Part shown: positions 36,303 to 44,275 of the stretch, in pieces
Layout: each line of letters begins with the position of its first letter
Numbering within the stretch: position 1 is the stretch's first letter
Source: Photobacterium marinum
Lineage (GTDB): Bacteria > Pseudomonadota > Gammaproteobacteria > Enterobacterales > Vibrionaceae
Reading direction: 5' to 3'
DNA: 64,000 nt
Assembly (NCBI RefSeq): GCF_000331515.1
Contig: NZ_AMZO01000001.1
Location: forward strand, 236,228-300,227
Notes under the pieces: generated by a model
Told to the model about the DNA's origin: nothing
What the model saw: only the letters and a program-made list of their open reading frames with translations
The model's database searches: none
Position numbers and translations under genes: made by a program

Positions 36303-36710
36303 TTAATTTCCTGTGTTTTGTTTCTCCAGTAATTTGCGTTTGTGTCGGTTAGACGCGCCGGATTCAGGTTTCTCTGGAACAGGGCGTTTTTCCGCGATTA
36401 GATGACGGACAGCAAGAATCGGATGTTTGAAAAGCATCTTCGGACCTGAATAGCGCATTATCTTGCGTGACATCTCCCGGTAATCCGTTTTGTAACAGTG
36501 AATAGGGCAGAGTCGACAAGTCGGTTTTGCTTCACCATATGGGCAGCGATCAAGGCGGGTAAATGCATACTCAAGAAAGTCTTTGCACTGCTCACAGAGA
36601 GTGGGCGTTTTGTGGTGGTTTTTGCAATAGATTTTCACCATTGCCTCGATAGTTCGAAACTCTGTATCCAGGCTGCCATATAGAATAATGGCTTTGTTTG
36701 ACTCACTCAT
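36303..36710 (-). CDS. ygbA: YgbA-like protein of the nitrous-oxide-stimulated promoter family
   Basis: 135 residues. The core EFRTIEAMVKIYCKNHHKTPTLCEQCKDFLEYAFTRLDRCPYGEAKPTCRLCPIHCYKTDYREMSRKIMRYSGPKMLFKHPILAVRHLI matches the YgbA family, with six conserved cysteines that could hold a metal or iron-sulfur centre. In enterobacteria ygbA is repressed by the nitric-oxide sensor NsrR and helps recovery from nitrosative stress. The palindrome 42 bases upstream fits that control. I chose ATG 36710 over the frame opening at 36740. Convergent with the lipoprotein gene. Confidence 0.8.
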   Translation of the reverse strand: MSESNKAIILYGSLDTEFRTIEAMVKIYCKNHHKTPTLCEQCKDFLEYAFTRLDRCPYGEAKPTCRLCPIHCYKTDYREMSRKIMRYSGPKMLFKHPILAVRHLIAEKRPVPEKPESGASNRHKRKLLEKQNTGN

Positions 36711-36751
36711 ACTGGTTTTCCTGCAGCACATTGCGCACAAATCTTACTTAA

Positions 36752-36772
36752 AGTTATATTTTAAATATAACT
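36752..36772. promoter_or_regulatory. NsrR-type palindromic operator of ygbA
   Basis: Two perfectly complementary ten-base arms, AGTTATATTT and AAATATAACT, separated by one T. The size and AT-rich TATTTTAAATA core match the 11-1-11 NsrR recognition pattern described for gammaproteobacteria. It sits 42 bases upstream of the ygbA start. Binding by NsrR is inferred, and no nsrR gene is present in the window. Confidence 0.6.
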
Positions 36773-36941
36773 ATATATTGGCGTAAAAATATGATCTTCG
36801 TCTAGATTTGTATGATTAAATGGAAGCAAGATGTTATGAACATGAAAAAATATCCGTTTTATCACAAGAATTACCGTCTATGGGTTGATTTACTTGGGTT
36901 TGAGCAGTAGTATCCGCACCTCTTTTTTTATGGTGGTGTAT

Positions 36942-37235
36942 ATGAGCAGATTTGAGTGCCTAGAAAGAATCGTCGACGAATACCGTAAGAAGGTTCGTGA
37001 CGCGGAGTTTAATAAACAGAATGACAGTGAAGTCGCAAAAGTCCTGGTTCTGCTTGTTGGTAACTCTATGTTCAGCCTGGCAGATGAATTTGCAGATTGG
37101 GTAAATCGTGGCGGTGATCGCAGCTACGGCGGTAAGTTTTTCGTTTCTAAGCAGCTGATGACGTTGCTAGAACCTGTAACTTTCCGTGGTGTAACAGTAC
37201 GCCGTGATTCGATTAAACTGTTCCGCATCTCGTAA
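36942..37235 (+). CDS. Hypothetical cytosolic protein
   Basis: 97 residues from ATG 36942 (MSRFECLERIVDEYRKKVRDAE). It is predicted alpha/beta without a signal peptide or membrane segment; a GGDRSYGGKFFVSKQ stretch and basic C-terminus (RGVTVRRDSIKLFRIS) are the only notable parts. The frame is open from 36885, but that start has no good ribosome binding site. I do not recognise the family. A terminator with a UUCG loop follows. Confidence 0.6.
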   Translation: MSRFECLERIVDEYRKKVRDAEFNKQNDSEVAKVLVLLVGNSMFSLADEFADWVNRGGDRSYGGKFFVSKQLMTLLEPVTFRGVTVRRDSIKLFRIS

Positions 37236-37332
37236 GGGCTGTTTGAATCGTTTATTCAATTACTCTCATAAAGAAAAAATTGAGAACGTATTTAAAATCT
37301 AGCTCTGCTTCGGCTCAGCGAGATTGGCGATA

Positions 37333-37356
37333 AAGGATGCTTCGGCATCCTTTTTT
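37333..37356 (+). terminator. Rho-independent terminator with UUCG tetraloop
   Basis: Stem AAGGATGC / GCATCCTT closed by TTCG, followed by T. Confidence 0.88.
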
Positions 37357-37453
37357 GCGTTTGGTGGATTCAAAAAATCAAGGCTGGATCAGAGCGATAA
37401 ACTGTGTTCAGATCCTTATCACAAAAAGTAAAGTCAGATAAAAGAGATAAAAA

Positions 37454-38095
37454 ATGGATGCAGAATTCTGGCATAGCCGCTGGGCTGAAAACCGTATTGG
37501 TTTCCACTTAAACGACGTTAATCCAAAGCTGATTAAACACTGGCCGGCGGTGAGTACATCGCGGGATGATTCAGTGCTTGTGCCAATGTGTGGCAAGTCA
37601 CTGGATATGACCTGGCTGGCTGAGAAGCACAACAAAGTTATCGGTATCGAACTGAGCGATATTGCAGTGAGAGCATTTTTCTCTGAGCTGTTTTATATCC
37701 CGACAGTGACATCGCTGGGTAACGGCCAAACTATGTATGAACTCGATGAAATCACAATTTACTGTGGCGATTTCTTCTCTACACAGATTGATCCTATTGA
37801 TGTGGTTTATGATCGTGCCGCACTGATTGCGATGCCTGAGCCGATGCGTCTGATGTATGCCGAGCGCTTGCTGTCTATGGTGAAAGCTGGTGGTCGAATT
37901 TTGTTGATCACGCTGGACTACCCACAGCCTGAAATGGATGGTCCTCCGTTTAGCGTAACCCAGAATGAGATCGAAATGCTGTTCAAGGGATGCAAAATTA
38001 CCGCACTTGAGCGTGATGAAGCAGATGAATCGCATCCTCGCCGTCAGCGTGGTCTTAGCCGCTTTGCGGAAGAAGCCTGGTTGATTGAGGTTTAA
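37454..38095 (+). CDS. tpm: Thiopurine S-methyltransferase
   Basis: 213 residues matching bacterial TPMT: MDAEFWHSRWAENRIGFHL at the start, VLVPMCGKSLDMTWLAEKHNKVIGIELS as the S-adenosylmethionine-binding segment, YDRAALIAMPEPMRLMYAERL and RILLITLDYP later. It methylates sulfur in thiopurines and, in bacteria, selenium and tellurium compounds. The length is typical. It is monocistronic and followed by a terminator. Confidence 0.93.
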   Translation: MDAEFWHSRWAENRIGFHLNDVNPKLIKHWPAVSTSRDDSVLVPMCGKSLDMTWLAEKHNKVIGIELSDIAVRAFFSELFYIPTVTSLGNGQTMYELDEITIYCGDFFSTQIDPIDVVYDRAALIAMPEPMRLMYAERLLSMVKAGGRILLITLDYPQPEMDGPPFSVTQNEIEMLFKGCKITALERDEADESHPRRQRGLSRFAEEAWLIEV

Positions 38096-38159
38096 AGGGA
38101 AAGACAAGGCAGAAGAGGCACGTTGTGTAATAACAGGCACTCTTCTGCTTACATAGTGA

Positions 38160-38187
38160 AAAAGGAGCCATGATCGGCTCCTTTTTT
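38160..38187 (+). terminator. Rho-independent terminator after tpm
   Basis: Stem AAGGAGCC / GGCTCCTT with a short loop and six T. A second inverted repeat (AGAAGAG / CTCTTCT) lies at 38111-38147. Confidence 0.85.
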
Positions 38188-38237
38188 GCTTGTTGTATAC
38201 GTCAGTGACGGTGTCACTGAGGTGGGTGTTTCAGGAA

Positions 38238-39413
38238 TTAAAACACCACTTTTACGTCAGCAGCTGTATTTACGGCATCACTGATAGCGTCGACGATATT
38301 ATCGCGGCGGGTGAGGGCGACACCTAAACGACGGCGTCCATTGATTTCCGGCTTGGCGAAGAGGCGCAATTGAGTTTGCGGACGAGTCATAGCGACAGCC
38401 AGGTTATCAAAGCGAACATTTTCTGATGTGCCTTCCGGTAAAATCACCGCTGAAGCCGATGGACCGTATTGGGTAATTGACTGAATCGGCAAACCGAGGA
38501 AAGCTCGGACATGCAGAGAAAATTCTGACAGGTCCTGAGAAATCAGGGTCACCATGCCGGTATCGTGCGGACGAGGCGAAACTTCACTGAACAGGACTGT
38601 GTCACCTTTAACGAACAACTCAACACCGAACAAGCCATATCCACCAAGAGCATTGACAACTTTCTCCGCCACTTCTTGTGCTGCTTTCAGAGCTGCCGCA
38701 GACATTGCCTGAGGCTGCCATGATTCACGGTAATCACCATCCTGCTGGCGGTGACCGATAGGATCACAGAAGTGTACGCCATCCACAGCACGTACAGTCA
38801 GCAGAGTGATTTCATAATCAAATTCAACAAAACCTTCCACGATCACACGTCCTGCACCAGCGCGGCCGCCTTCTTGTGCGTACTGCCAAGCAGATTCGAT
38901 ATCAGCAGGAGATTTGATCACGCTCTGGCCCTTACCGGATGAGCTCATGATTGGCTTCACCACACAAGGTGTACCTATTTTTTCAACCGAAGCGGCGAAG
39001 TCATCATATTGGTCAGAGAATTCATACGGAGAGGTCGGGATGCCTAAAGTTTCTGCAGCCAGGCGACGGATACCTTCGCGGTTCATTGTTAGCTTGGTAG
39101 CGTTGGCAGTCGGTACAACATTCAAGCCATCTTTTTCTAGTTCGACTAGGGTATCTGTGGCAATGGCTTCGATTTCCGGTACCACATAGTGAGGCTGCTC
39201 CAGGCTGATGATTTCTTTCAGAGCCTGAGGATTCAGCATATTAATAACATGGCTACGGTGGGCGACCTGCATGGCAGGGGCGTTAGCGTAGCGATCAACA
39301 GCAATAACTTCGAGACCTAAGCGTTGGCACTCTATCGCGACTTCTTTTCCAAGTTCACCAGAGCCTAGTAACAAAACACGGGTTGCATCCGGACGAGTAG
39401 CTGAACCTAACAT
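38238..39413 (-). CDS. purT: Formate-dependent phosphoribosylglycinamide formyltransferase
   Basis: 391 residues of the ATP-grasp enzyme that makes formyl-GAR from GAR, formate and ATP, an alternative third step of purine synthesis to PurN. The N-terminal [21 protein letters not shown] is the dinucleotide-like fold; the ATP-grasp lid has [13 protein letters not shown]; metal ligands are in [27 protein letters not shown] PurR box lies 60 bases upstream. AAGGA precedes ATG 39413. Confidence 0.95.
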   Translation of the reverse strand: MLGSATRPDATRVLLLGSGELGKEVAIECQRLGLEVIAVDRYANAPAMQVAHRSHVINMLNPQALKEIISLEQPHYVVPEIEAIATDTLVELEKDGLNVVPTANATKLTMNREGIRRLAAETLGIPTSPYEFSDQYDDFAASVEKIGTPCVVKPIMSSSGKGQSVIKSPADIESAWQYAQEGGRAGAGRVIVEGFVEFDYEITLLTVRAVDGVHFCDPIGHRQQDGDYRESWQPQAMSAAALKAAQEVAEKVVNALGGYGLFGVELFVKGDTVLFSEVSPRPHDTGMVTLISQDLSEFSLHVRAFLGLPIQSITQYGPSASAVILPEGTSENVRFDNLAVAMTRPQTQLRLFAKPEINGRRRLGVALTRRDNIVDAISDAVNTAADVKVVF

Positions 39414-39472
39414 TGGGTTTCCTTACGTTTGTGTGTTGATTACCCGGCGGATCATACAGGATTATCAGATTT

Positions 39473-39488
39473 GCGCAAACGTTTGCTT
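39473..39488. promoter_or_regulatory. PurR box upstream of purT
   Basis: GCGCAAACGTTTGCTT contains the perfect palindrome GCAAACGTTTGC and fits the PurR consensus ANGCAANCGNTTNCNT at 15 of 16 positions or better. It lies 60 bases before the purT start, where PurR with a purine co-repressor would block transcription. Confidence 0.85.
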
Positions 39489-39705
39489 TTTGGTTTTTCG
39501 GCTAAAGTTAAACAACTGAGTATTGTAAGCAGATAAATGCTTTCTGCTTGTGTTTCTGTAGGTTAGAAAGGGGGATTTGTCAAAGTTATGTCATGATTGG
39601 TTTTTACCCGTCGAGCTGAATGCGTTTTGCAGTTAAATTACTGTCATTGACTGTTATCGGTTACTTTTTTTTGCTGTAGCTTTTGGCAATAACACTTTTT
39701 TGAGC

Positions 39706-40122
39706 ATGAACACTATGATGAAAAAAACACTATTAGGATTAGCGCTGACTCTTGGTGTTTCCTTGACGGCACAGGCTTCACAGAGCATCGGCGTCTTTTT
39801 TGGCAGCCCGATGAGCGGCATTCAGTACAAACAGAATGACCTTCGTTTTTCTCTTGGCATTGATGAGTTTGGTGTTGCTGTTGATAAGACCTTTAACCTT
39901 GGCAAGTTAGTCAGCAAACCTGAGCTTGATAGCATGTACACTTTTGTCGGCGCACAGTACGTCGATGATAAAGACGACAAACTAGGTGTTCGTTCCGGCG
40001 TCGGTTTCCAGGTACCTCTGGACCGTGTTGAGCTTTATGGTGAGGTTGGCCCGACACTGTATGTTGTAGAAGATGTAGACCTGGAACTGGAAGGGGCGAT
40101 TGGAGTTCGTTACCGTTTCTAA
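39706..40122 (+). CDS. Small outer-membrane beta-barrel protein
   Basis: 138 residues. A signal peptide ends at TAQAS. The rest is alternating hydrophobic strands ending in a C-terminal Arg-Tyr-Arg-Phe, the outer-membrane insertion signal recognised by BamA. An acidic DDKDDK loop (about residues 87-92) may face outwards. Eight strands are likely, OmpA/OmpW-like in size, though no family is recognised. Start choice (TTG 39700, ATG 39706 or ATG 39715) is uncertain. Confidence 0.65.
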   Translation: MNTMMKKTLLGLALTLGVSLTAQASQSIGVFFGSPMSGIQYKQNDLRFSLGIDEFGVAVDKTFNLGKLVSKPELDSMYTFVGAQYVDDKDDKLGVRSGVGFQVPLDRVELYGEVGPTLYVVEDVDLELEGAIGVRYRF

Positions 40123-40161
40123 ACCGATTCTAAGTTTGGGCTTAGATTAGAGTTAAGAAAA

Positions 40162-40198
40162 AAAAGAGGCGAGAAACATTTAGTTTCTCGCCTCTTTT
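40162..40198. terminator. Bidirectional terminator between convergent genes
   Basis: A 16-base-pair perfect stem, AAAAGAGGCGAGAAAC and its complement, with a five-base loop. Confidence 0.88.
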
Positions 40199-40244
40199 GA
40201 TCTGAAATCCAAAAAAATGAATTCAGCGAATTACTTCACTTTGG

Positions 40245-41120
40245 TTACTTCTTTCTGTTTTCCCATTGGGTAATGAAAGCCACAGAAGTAATGATAATTG
40301 CAGCGCCAAGCCATAGGCGACCCGGTGGAACCCAACCGAATACCACCCAGCCTGCCAGCACGTTAAGCGGCAATTTAGCGTGGTCGAAAGGCTGAACGAA
40401 AGACGCATCAGCAACGGCGTAGGCTTTAGCTATTGCCCATTGAGCCAGTGCAGTCAGAAGACCTGCTCCAAGCAGCAGCAACCAGGTCAGGCCTTGATCA
40501 GGCATAGTGAATTCAGGTGCCGCCAGGAACACGTTAAACGGTGTAATAAGTAGCAGCAGGTACACAACCATGGTTGTCGGTGAATCGTGCACCGACATCT
40601 TTTTCACCATCAGAGAATAACAGGCCCAGAAGAAAGCGGCACCAACAGGCAGTAGGGTTGCCCAGGTAAAACCGTCAGCCCATGGTTCCAGAATAATCAT
40701 GGCTCCCGCAAAACCGGCAAGAGTCGCCAGCCAGCGGGCTGCACCGACTTTCTCTTTCAGGAACAGGCCAGAGCCGATAGTTGCAAACAGCGGTGATGTC
40801 ATCAGCAGGGCGATACCCTGCCAGATTGGCACCGGATAGGCCAGTGCCCACAGCCAGAGCTGAATACCGATAACAGACAGGAATACACGAAGACAGTGCA
40901 TACCAAAGTGTTTGGTTTGTAGTGCCTGACGAAGACCAAGGGTCTTCAGCCAAGGGAAAATGGCAACGAGTGCGATGAAATACTGAAAAAATGCAACCGT
41001 CGTCGACGGCAGATGCAGCATCACGCTCAGGTATTGCGCCATGCTGTTTACAATCGCAAAGGCAAGGCCTGCGGTCAGCATCCAGCTGGCACCCTGAATC
41101 GGGTTATGTTGATGGGACAT
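40245..41120 (-). CDS. EamA/DMT-family transporter
   Basis: 291 residues with ten predicted transmembrane helices in two EamA repeats: the first near ASWMLTAGLAFAIVNSMAQYL, the second near WATLLPVGAAFFWACYSLMVKKM. The family exports or imports small metabolites (amino acids, nucleosides, cofactors); the substrate is not readable. I chose ATG 41120; the frame opens with TTG 41126. Confidence 0.87.
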   Translation of the reverse strand: MSHQHNPIQGASWMLTAGLAFAIVNSMAQYLSVMLHLPSTTVAFFQYFIALVAIFPWLKTLGLRQALQTKHFGMHCLRVFLSVIGIQLWLWALAYPVPIWQGIALLMTSPLFATIGSGLFLKEKVGAARWLATLAGFAGAMIILEPWADGFTWATLLPVGAAFFWACYSLMVKKMSVHDSPTTMVVYLLLLITPFNVFLAAPEFTMPDQGLTWLLLLGAGLLTALAQWAIAKAYAVADASFVQPFDHAKLPLNVLAGWVVFGWVPPGRLWLGAAIIITSVAFITQWENRKK

Positions 41121-41201
41121 GCTCAAGTGACAAAATAATTACTGACAAAAACTTACGGCATCATACTCTTGCCGAGAAAAGGATGAAACTGATTTAAAAA
41201 G

Positions 41202-41225
41202 AAAAACCGCCATCAGGCGGTTTTT
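41202..41225 (-). terminator. Terminator downstream of cdd
   Basis: Stem AAAAACCGCC / GGCGGTTTTT with an ATCA loop, 26 bases after the cdd stop on the minus strand. It separates cdd from the DMT transporter. Confidence 0.88.
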
Positions 41226-41250
41226 AACTTCAATCTTGATACATCGGTCG

Positions 41251-42138
41251 TTATGCCGCCACGTAAGTCAGCGGGATATCCGGATTCAGTGCTTCAAGAG
41301 TGTTCTGAGTATCAGCAAGGTGGCTGATTGTGCTGTCTGAACATTCAACCAGCGCCGCTTCAACAATGTCAGCATGCGGGTAACCGGCCATGTTCATGTT
41401 GATTAGTGCAACCTGCAGCGGAGGCAGGCTAGGGTTGAATGCTGCGTTTTCAGCGTACATGCCAACAAACGTTTTACCGTCTTTTGCTTTCAGGGCTACA
41501 CCACTGAAGTTTTTGGTGTAAGGAGCGTGAGCAGAGTTCGCAGCTTTACATGCAAGCTGAACCAGCTCTTCGGTCGCTTCTGTTTTCAGACCGTGGTCAA
41601 CTTTAGTCAGCAGGGCATCAGTGATGTTCAGGTCAGCAGGGCCGAATGATTCAGGCAGGTATTCCTGAAGACGTTTAGCTGCGCGCTCAGGTAGCTGAAC
41701 AACAAGCTCTTTAGCGGTAGTCAGCTCGTTCATAAACTGACGGCAGTGACCGCAAGGGCTGTAGTTGATGGTAATGTCTTGAATGCCGGTTTCGCCTTTC
41801 ACCCAGGCGTGGCTGATGGCGGATTGTTCTGCGTGGACAGTTTGAGACAGGGAAGCGCCGACAAATTCCATGTTAGCACCGAAATACAGACGACCCGATT
41901 CACCACGGACAATTGCACCAACATAGAAATTTGAAATCGGAGCAACGGAATAAGCTGCGGCAACAGGAAGAAGAGCAACACGTAACTCGCTGTCAGTCAT
42001 GTGTGTTTCAGCAAGTAGTTTCTCGAAAACCTCAGGGCTCAATGTTGCATCAAAGTTAGCATCTTCAATTACAGGCTTAAGTGCCGTCGCCAGATCAGAT
42101 GGTAAAGCGCCTAAAGCATCCATTACTTTAGTATGCAT
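41251..42138 (-). CDS. cdd: Cytidine deaminase
   Basis: 295 residues, the long dimeric E. coli-type enzyme that turns cytidine and deoxycytidine into uridine forms for salvage. The zinc-binding catalytic motifs are HAEQSAI (His and catalytic Glu) and PCGHCRQF (two Cys). The C-terminal half is the catalytically silent repeat, as in E. coli. It follows yohJ and yohK in the same order as in E. coli. A consensus CRP site lies 60-75 bases upstream of its start. Confidence 0.95.
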   Translation of the reverse strand: MHTKVMDALGALPSDLATALKPVIEDANFDATLSPEVFEKLLAETHMTDSELRVALLPVAAAYSVAPISNFYVGAIVRGESGRLYFGANMEFVGASLSQTVHAEQSAISHAWVKGETGIQDITINYSPCGHCRQFMNELTTAKELVVQLPERAAKRLQEYLPESFGPADLNITDALLTKVDHGLKTEATEELVQLACKAANSAHAPYTKNFSGVALKAKDGKTFVGMYAENAAFNPSLPPLQVALINMNMAGYPHADIVEAALVECSDSTISHLADTQNTLEALNPDIPLTYVAA

Positions 42139-42197
42139 GAGTTGTCACTCCGTATTGTGTATGGAGAAACATTGTAGGCGCAGAGATGAATTCTATG

Positions 42198-42213
42198 TGT
42201 GATCAAGATCACA
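42198..42213. promoter_or_regulatory. CRP site upstream of cdd
   Basis: TGTGATCAAGATCACA is a perfect TGTGA-N6-TCACA site, centred 67 bases before the cdd start. A weaker match, TGAGAGTGGCGTCACA, lies at 42247-42262; two CRP sites flanking a CytR site control E. coli cdd. cAMP-CRP activation is inferred from the match. Confidence 0.8.
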
Positions 42214-42342
42214 TAATGCCAATGGTTGTTGCATGCATTACATAAATGAGAGTGGCGTCACACAGATTTTAGAATTCACCTCCTTATTTATCAATAAGTT
42301 AACATTGTATTCGATTACGAACACATAGCTAACTCGAAATAT

Positions 42343-43023
42343 TTAGCTGAAAACCTGCAAAATTACAGGAAATAGCACCGGCGCGAGGATAGAAGTAATC
42401 ACACCACAGATCACTAATGCCAGTGAACTGAAGGCACCTTCTTGTAGATCTTCTTCTGCGGCCTTTGCTGTACCAAGCGCATGAGACACGGTACCGATAG
42501 TCAGACCTTTCGCAATTGAAGCCTCAATACCTAACGCGCGGAACAGAGGATAACCCAGCACGGCACCGAACAGGCCGGCAATAATCACCATAATTGCAGC
42601 AATGGCAGGAACACCGCCGATTTGCTCTGAAACCGCCATCGCAATTGGTGTAGTGACGGATTTTGGCAAAATACTCGCAGTCAGCTGCGGATCGGCACCC
42701 AGAGAAAGTGCGATTGCAGAACCTGTTATCATCGACAGTACACTACCGGCCAGACAAGTAGTGAAGATAATCTTCCACTTCTCACGGATTTGAGTTAGCT
42801 GCTCATAAAGCGGGAAGGCCAGTGCGACAACGGCCGGTTCAAGCAGGCTGTTCAACCATTTGTTTTGTTCAAAATAAGTGTCATAAGGTACATGCAGCCA
42901 CATCAACAAGGGAATAATAACCACAAGGCAGATTAAAAGAGGGTTGATGATAGGGTGTTGCAAGCGTTGAGCAACCAGTCGAGAAACATAAAACACGACT
43001 AGAGTGGTGACCAGCCAGATCAT
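42343..43023 (-). CDS. yohK: LrgB/YohK membrane protein
   Basis: 226 residues with about seven membrane helices, of the LrgB family (LEPAVVALAFPLYEQL, LPKSVTTPIAMAVSEQIGGVPAI, TVSHALGTAKAAEEDLQEGAFSSLALVICG). It pairs with the LrgA-type protein YohJ, encoded just upstream with a four-base overlap. These proteins are linked to murein hydrolase control, metabolite export and cell death in other bacteria; the E. coli pair has been tied to nucleoside-related growth. The gene order yohJ-yohK-cdd matches E. coli. Confidence 0.9.
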   Translation of the reverse strand: MIWLVTTLVVFYVSRLVAQRLQHPIINPLLICLVVIIPLLMWLHVPYDTYFEQNKWLNSLLEPAVVALAFPLYEQLTQIREKWKIIFTTCLAGSVLSMITGSAIALSLGADPQLTASILPKSVTTPIAMAVSEQIGGVPAIAAIMVIIAGLFGAVLGYPLFRALGIEASIAKGLTIGTVSHALGTAKAAEEDLQEGAFSSLALVICGVITSILAPVLFPVILQVFS

Positions 43024-43361
43024 TGTTTTTCCTTATAGTGTGTAGCTAAGCCGATAACGATAAATACAACCAGGCTGCTGCCGATAGTGCTTAGAAGAAT
43101 AGGTAAGGTATTGGATGAAATTAAATCAAGATAGTTAATCAGGCCGACGCCAACAGGCACGAACAGCAAAGCCATATGACGGATCAGAAGATGGCAGCCT
43201 TCTTTCGCCCACTTAGCTGGAATAGCCCCGATAGCGAGTGTGAAGAAAAGAATCAGCATACCGATAATACTGCCGGGGATCGCAAGCCCGGAAAAATGCT
43301 GAATAGCCTTACCTGCGAACAGGCAAAGAAAGATGATCAAAAAAGAACGTAGATATGCCAT
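43020..43361 (-). CDS. yohJ: LrgA/CidA-type membrane protein
   Basis: 113 residues with four predicted helices, of the LrgA/CidA holin-like family (GLAIPGSIIGMLILFFTLAIGAIPAKWAKEGCHLLIRHMALLFVPVGVGLINY). It partners YohK, with which its gene overlaps by four bases. A CRP-like site lies about 52-67 bases upstream. Confidence 0.9.
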   Translation of the reverse strand: MAYLRSFLIIFLCLFAGKAIQHFSGLAIPGSIIGMLILFFTLAIGAIPAKWAKEGCHLLIRHMALLFVPVGVGLINYLDLISSNTLPILLSTIGSSLVVFIVIGLATHYKEKQ

Positions 43362-43412
43362 GAGCCTGTATTACTAATGAAGTGACCCATTCATCATACA
43401 AAATAGATTGAG

Positions 43413-43428
43413 TGTGATCTAGTCCACA
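43413..43428. promoter_or_regulatory. CRP-like site upstream of yohJ
   Basis: TGTGATCTAGTCCACA differs from TGTGA-N6-TCACA at one base. It lies in the 91-base gap between the ToxR-like gene and yohJ and would allow cAMP-CRP control of yohJK alongside cdd. Confidence 0.65.
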
Positions 43429-43452
43429 AAATGTGTTTTCAAATTTGCACAG

Positions 43453-43977
43453 TTAAAGGTTGGTAATTACCAGCGTAGCAATACCGGCTGCAGCAAGCAG
43501 AACCACAAAAACCTTATGAATCAGATTGTTTTTGGTCCTTTGTGCTTTTTGGGGGTCGAAACTGGTGTCGTTATTGTGAGGATCGGGTAGTTTGGGCTGT
43601 TTTTCGTCATTGTGAACCAAACGACAGGTTTTTTCCGGCAGCGGAACACGAAATCCATAATGGCCGATAGCCTCAATAGGAATCGCCATATTCCCGTCAT
43701 TGACCAACTTACGGGTGAGTGATCGCAGCAGGATATTAAGATCGAAATGACTGCTGTCGGCATTAGATTCGGCGACAGTAAAGGTTTTATCGTAAAGCGA
43801 TTGATAGCTGATCACCTCTCCGGCGAAATAGCAGAGGGTCTCCAGTAAGCGAGATTCATAAACGGTAAGAGTCGTTTCCGAGTTATCACGCCAAACCAAT
43901 AGCTGCAAATCAGGCTCAAAATCTACTTTTTCAAAGCGATAGCATCGTGTTAAGGCTTTAGTTGTCATATCAATCAC
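43453..43977 (-). CDS. Short ToxR/CadC-like membrane-bound transcription regulator
   Basis: 174 residues. An OmpR/ToxR-type winged helix occupies about residues 10-115 (LLVWRDNSETTLTVYESRLLETLCYF, IGHYGFRVPLP near the wing). A linker with Pro and Asp leads to one membrane helix at the very end (about 152-172, VFVVLLAAAGIATLVITNL). Only a couple of residues would reach the periplasm, so unlike ToxR or CadC it has no sensor domain of its own. The GTG start at 43977 has GGAG upstream; ATG 43968 is possible. Confidence 0.75.
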   Translation of the reverse strand: MIDMTTKALTRCYRFEKVDFEPDLQLLVWRDNSETTLTVYESRLLETLCYFAGEVISYQSLYDKTFTVAESNADSSHFDLNILLRSLTRKLVNDGNMAIPIEAIGHYGFRVPLPEKTCRLVHNDEKQPKLPDPHNNDTSFDPQKAQRTKNNLIHKVFVVLLAAAGIATLVITNL

Positions 43978-44168
43978 TTAACTCCAACAAAGAAGGCTTC
44001 ATGATTTCTTTTGCAACCCTGTTGGAATTCGCAGGCAGGGAACAGCATCAGAGGATCACACAACGTCGGATTTCAGACAGTCTGGTCGAATATTTTCAAC
44101 CACAGGTATAAGTTTTGACGCGAGAAACACTATCTTCAATCCTGCTGGGCAGAATTATGTCTTAAAAG

Positions 44169-44201
44169 AAAGCCCACCGACGTAAGACACCGATGGGCTT
44201 T
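44169..44201 (-). terminator. Terminator downstream of sbcB
   Basis: Stem AAAGCCCA / TGGGCTTT with a 17-base loop and T-rich tail on the minus strand, about 75 bases after the sbcB stop. Confidence 0.7.
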
Positions 44202-44275
44202 GAAAAAAACAGTGTGATTACAGTGAATTAACTACCTAACAAGAGCCGCAATTTTTATTCGATCTCGCCGAATTT

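Noticed and set aside
36836..36910. A 24-residue frame (beginning MNMKKYPFYHKNY) just upstream of the hypothetical gene at 36942.
   Set aside because: Its ribosome binding site is weak, and such short frames occur by chance. Without conservation data it cannot be called.
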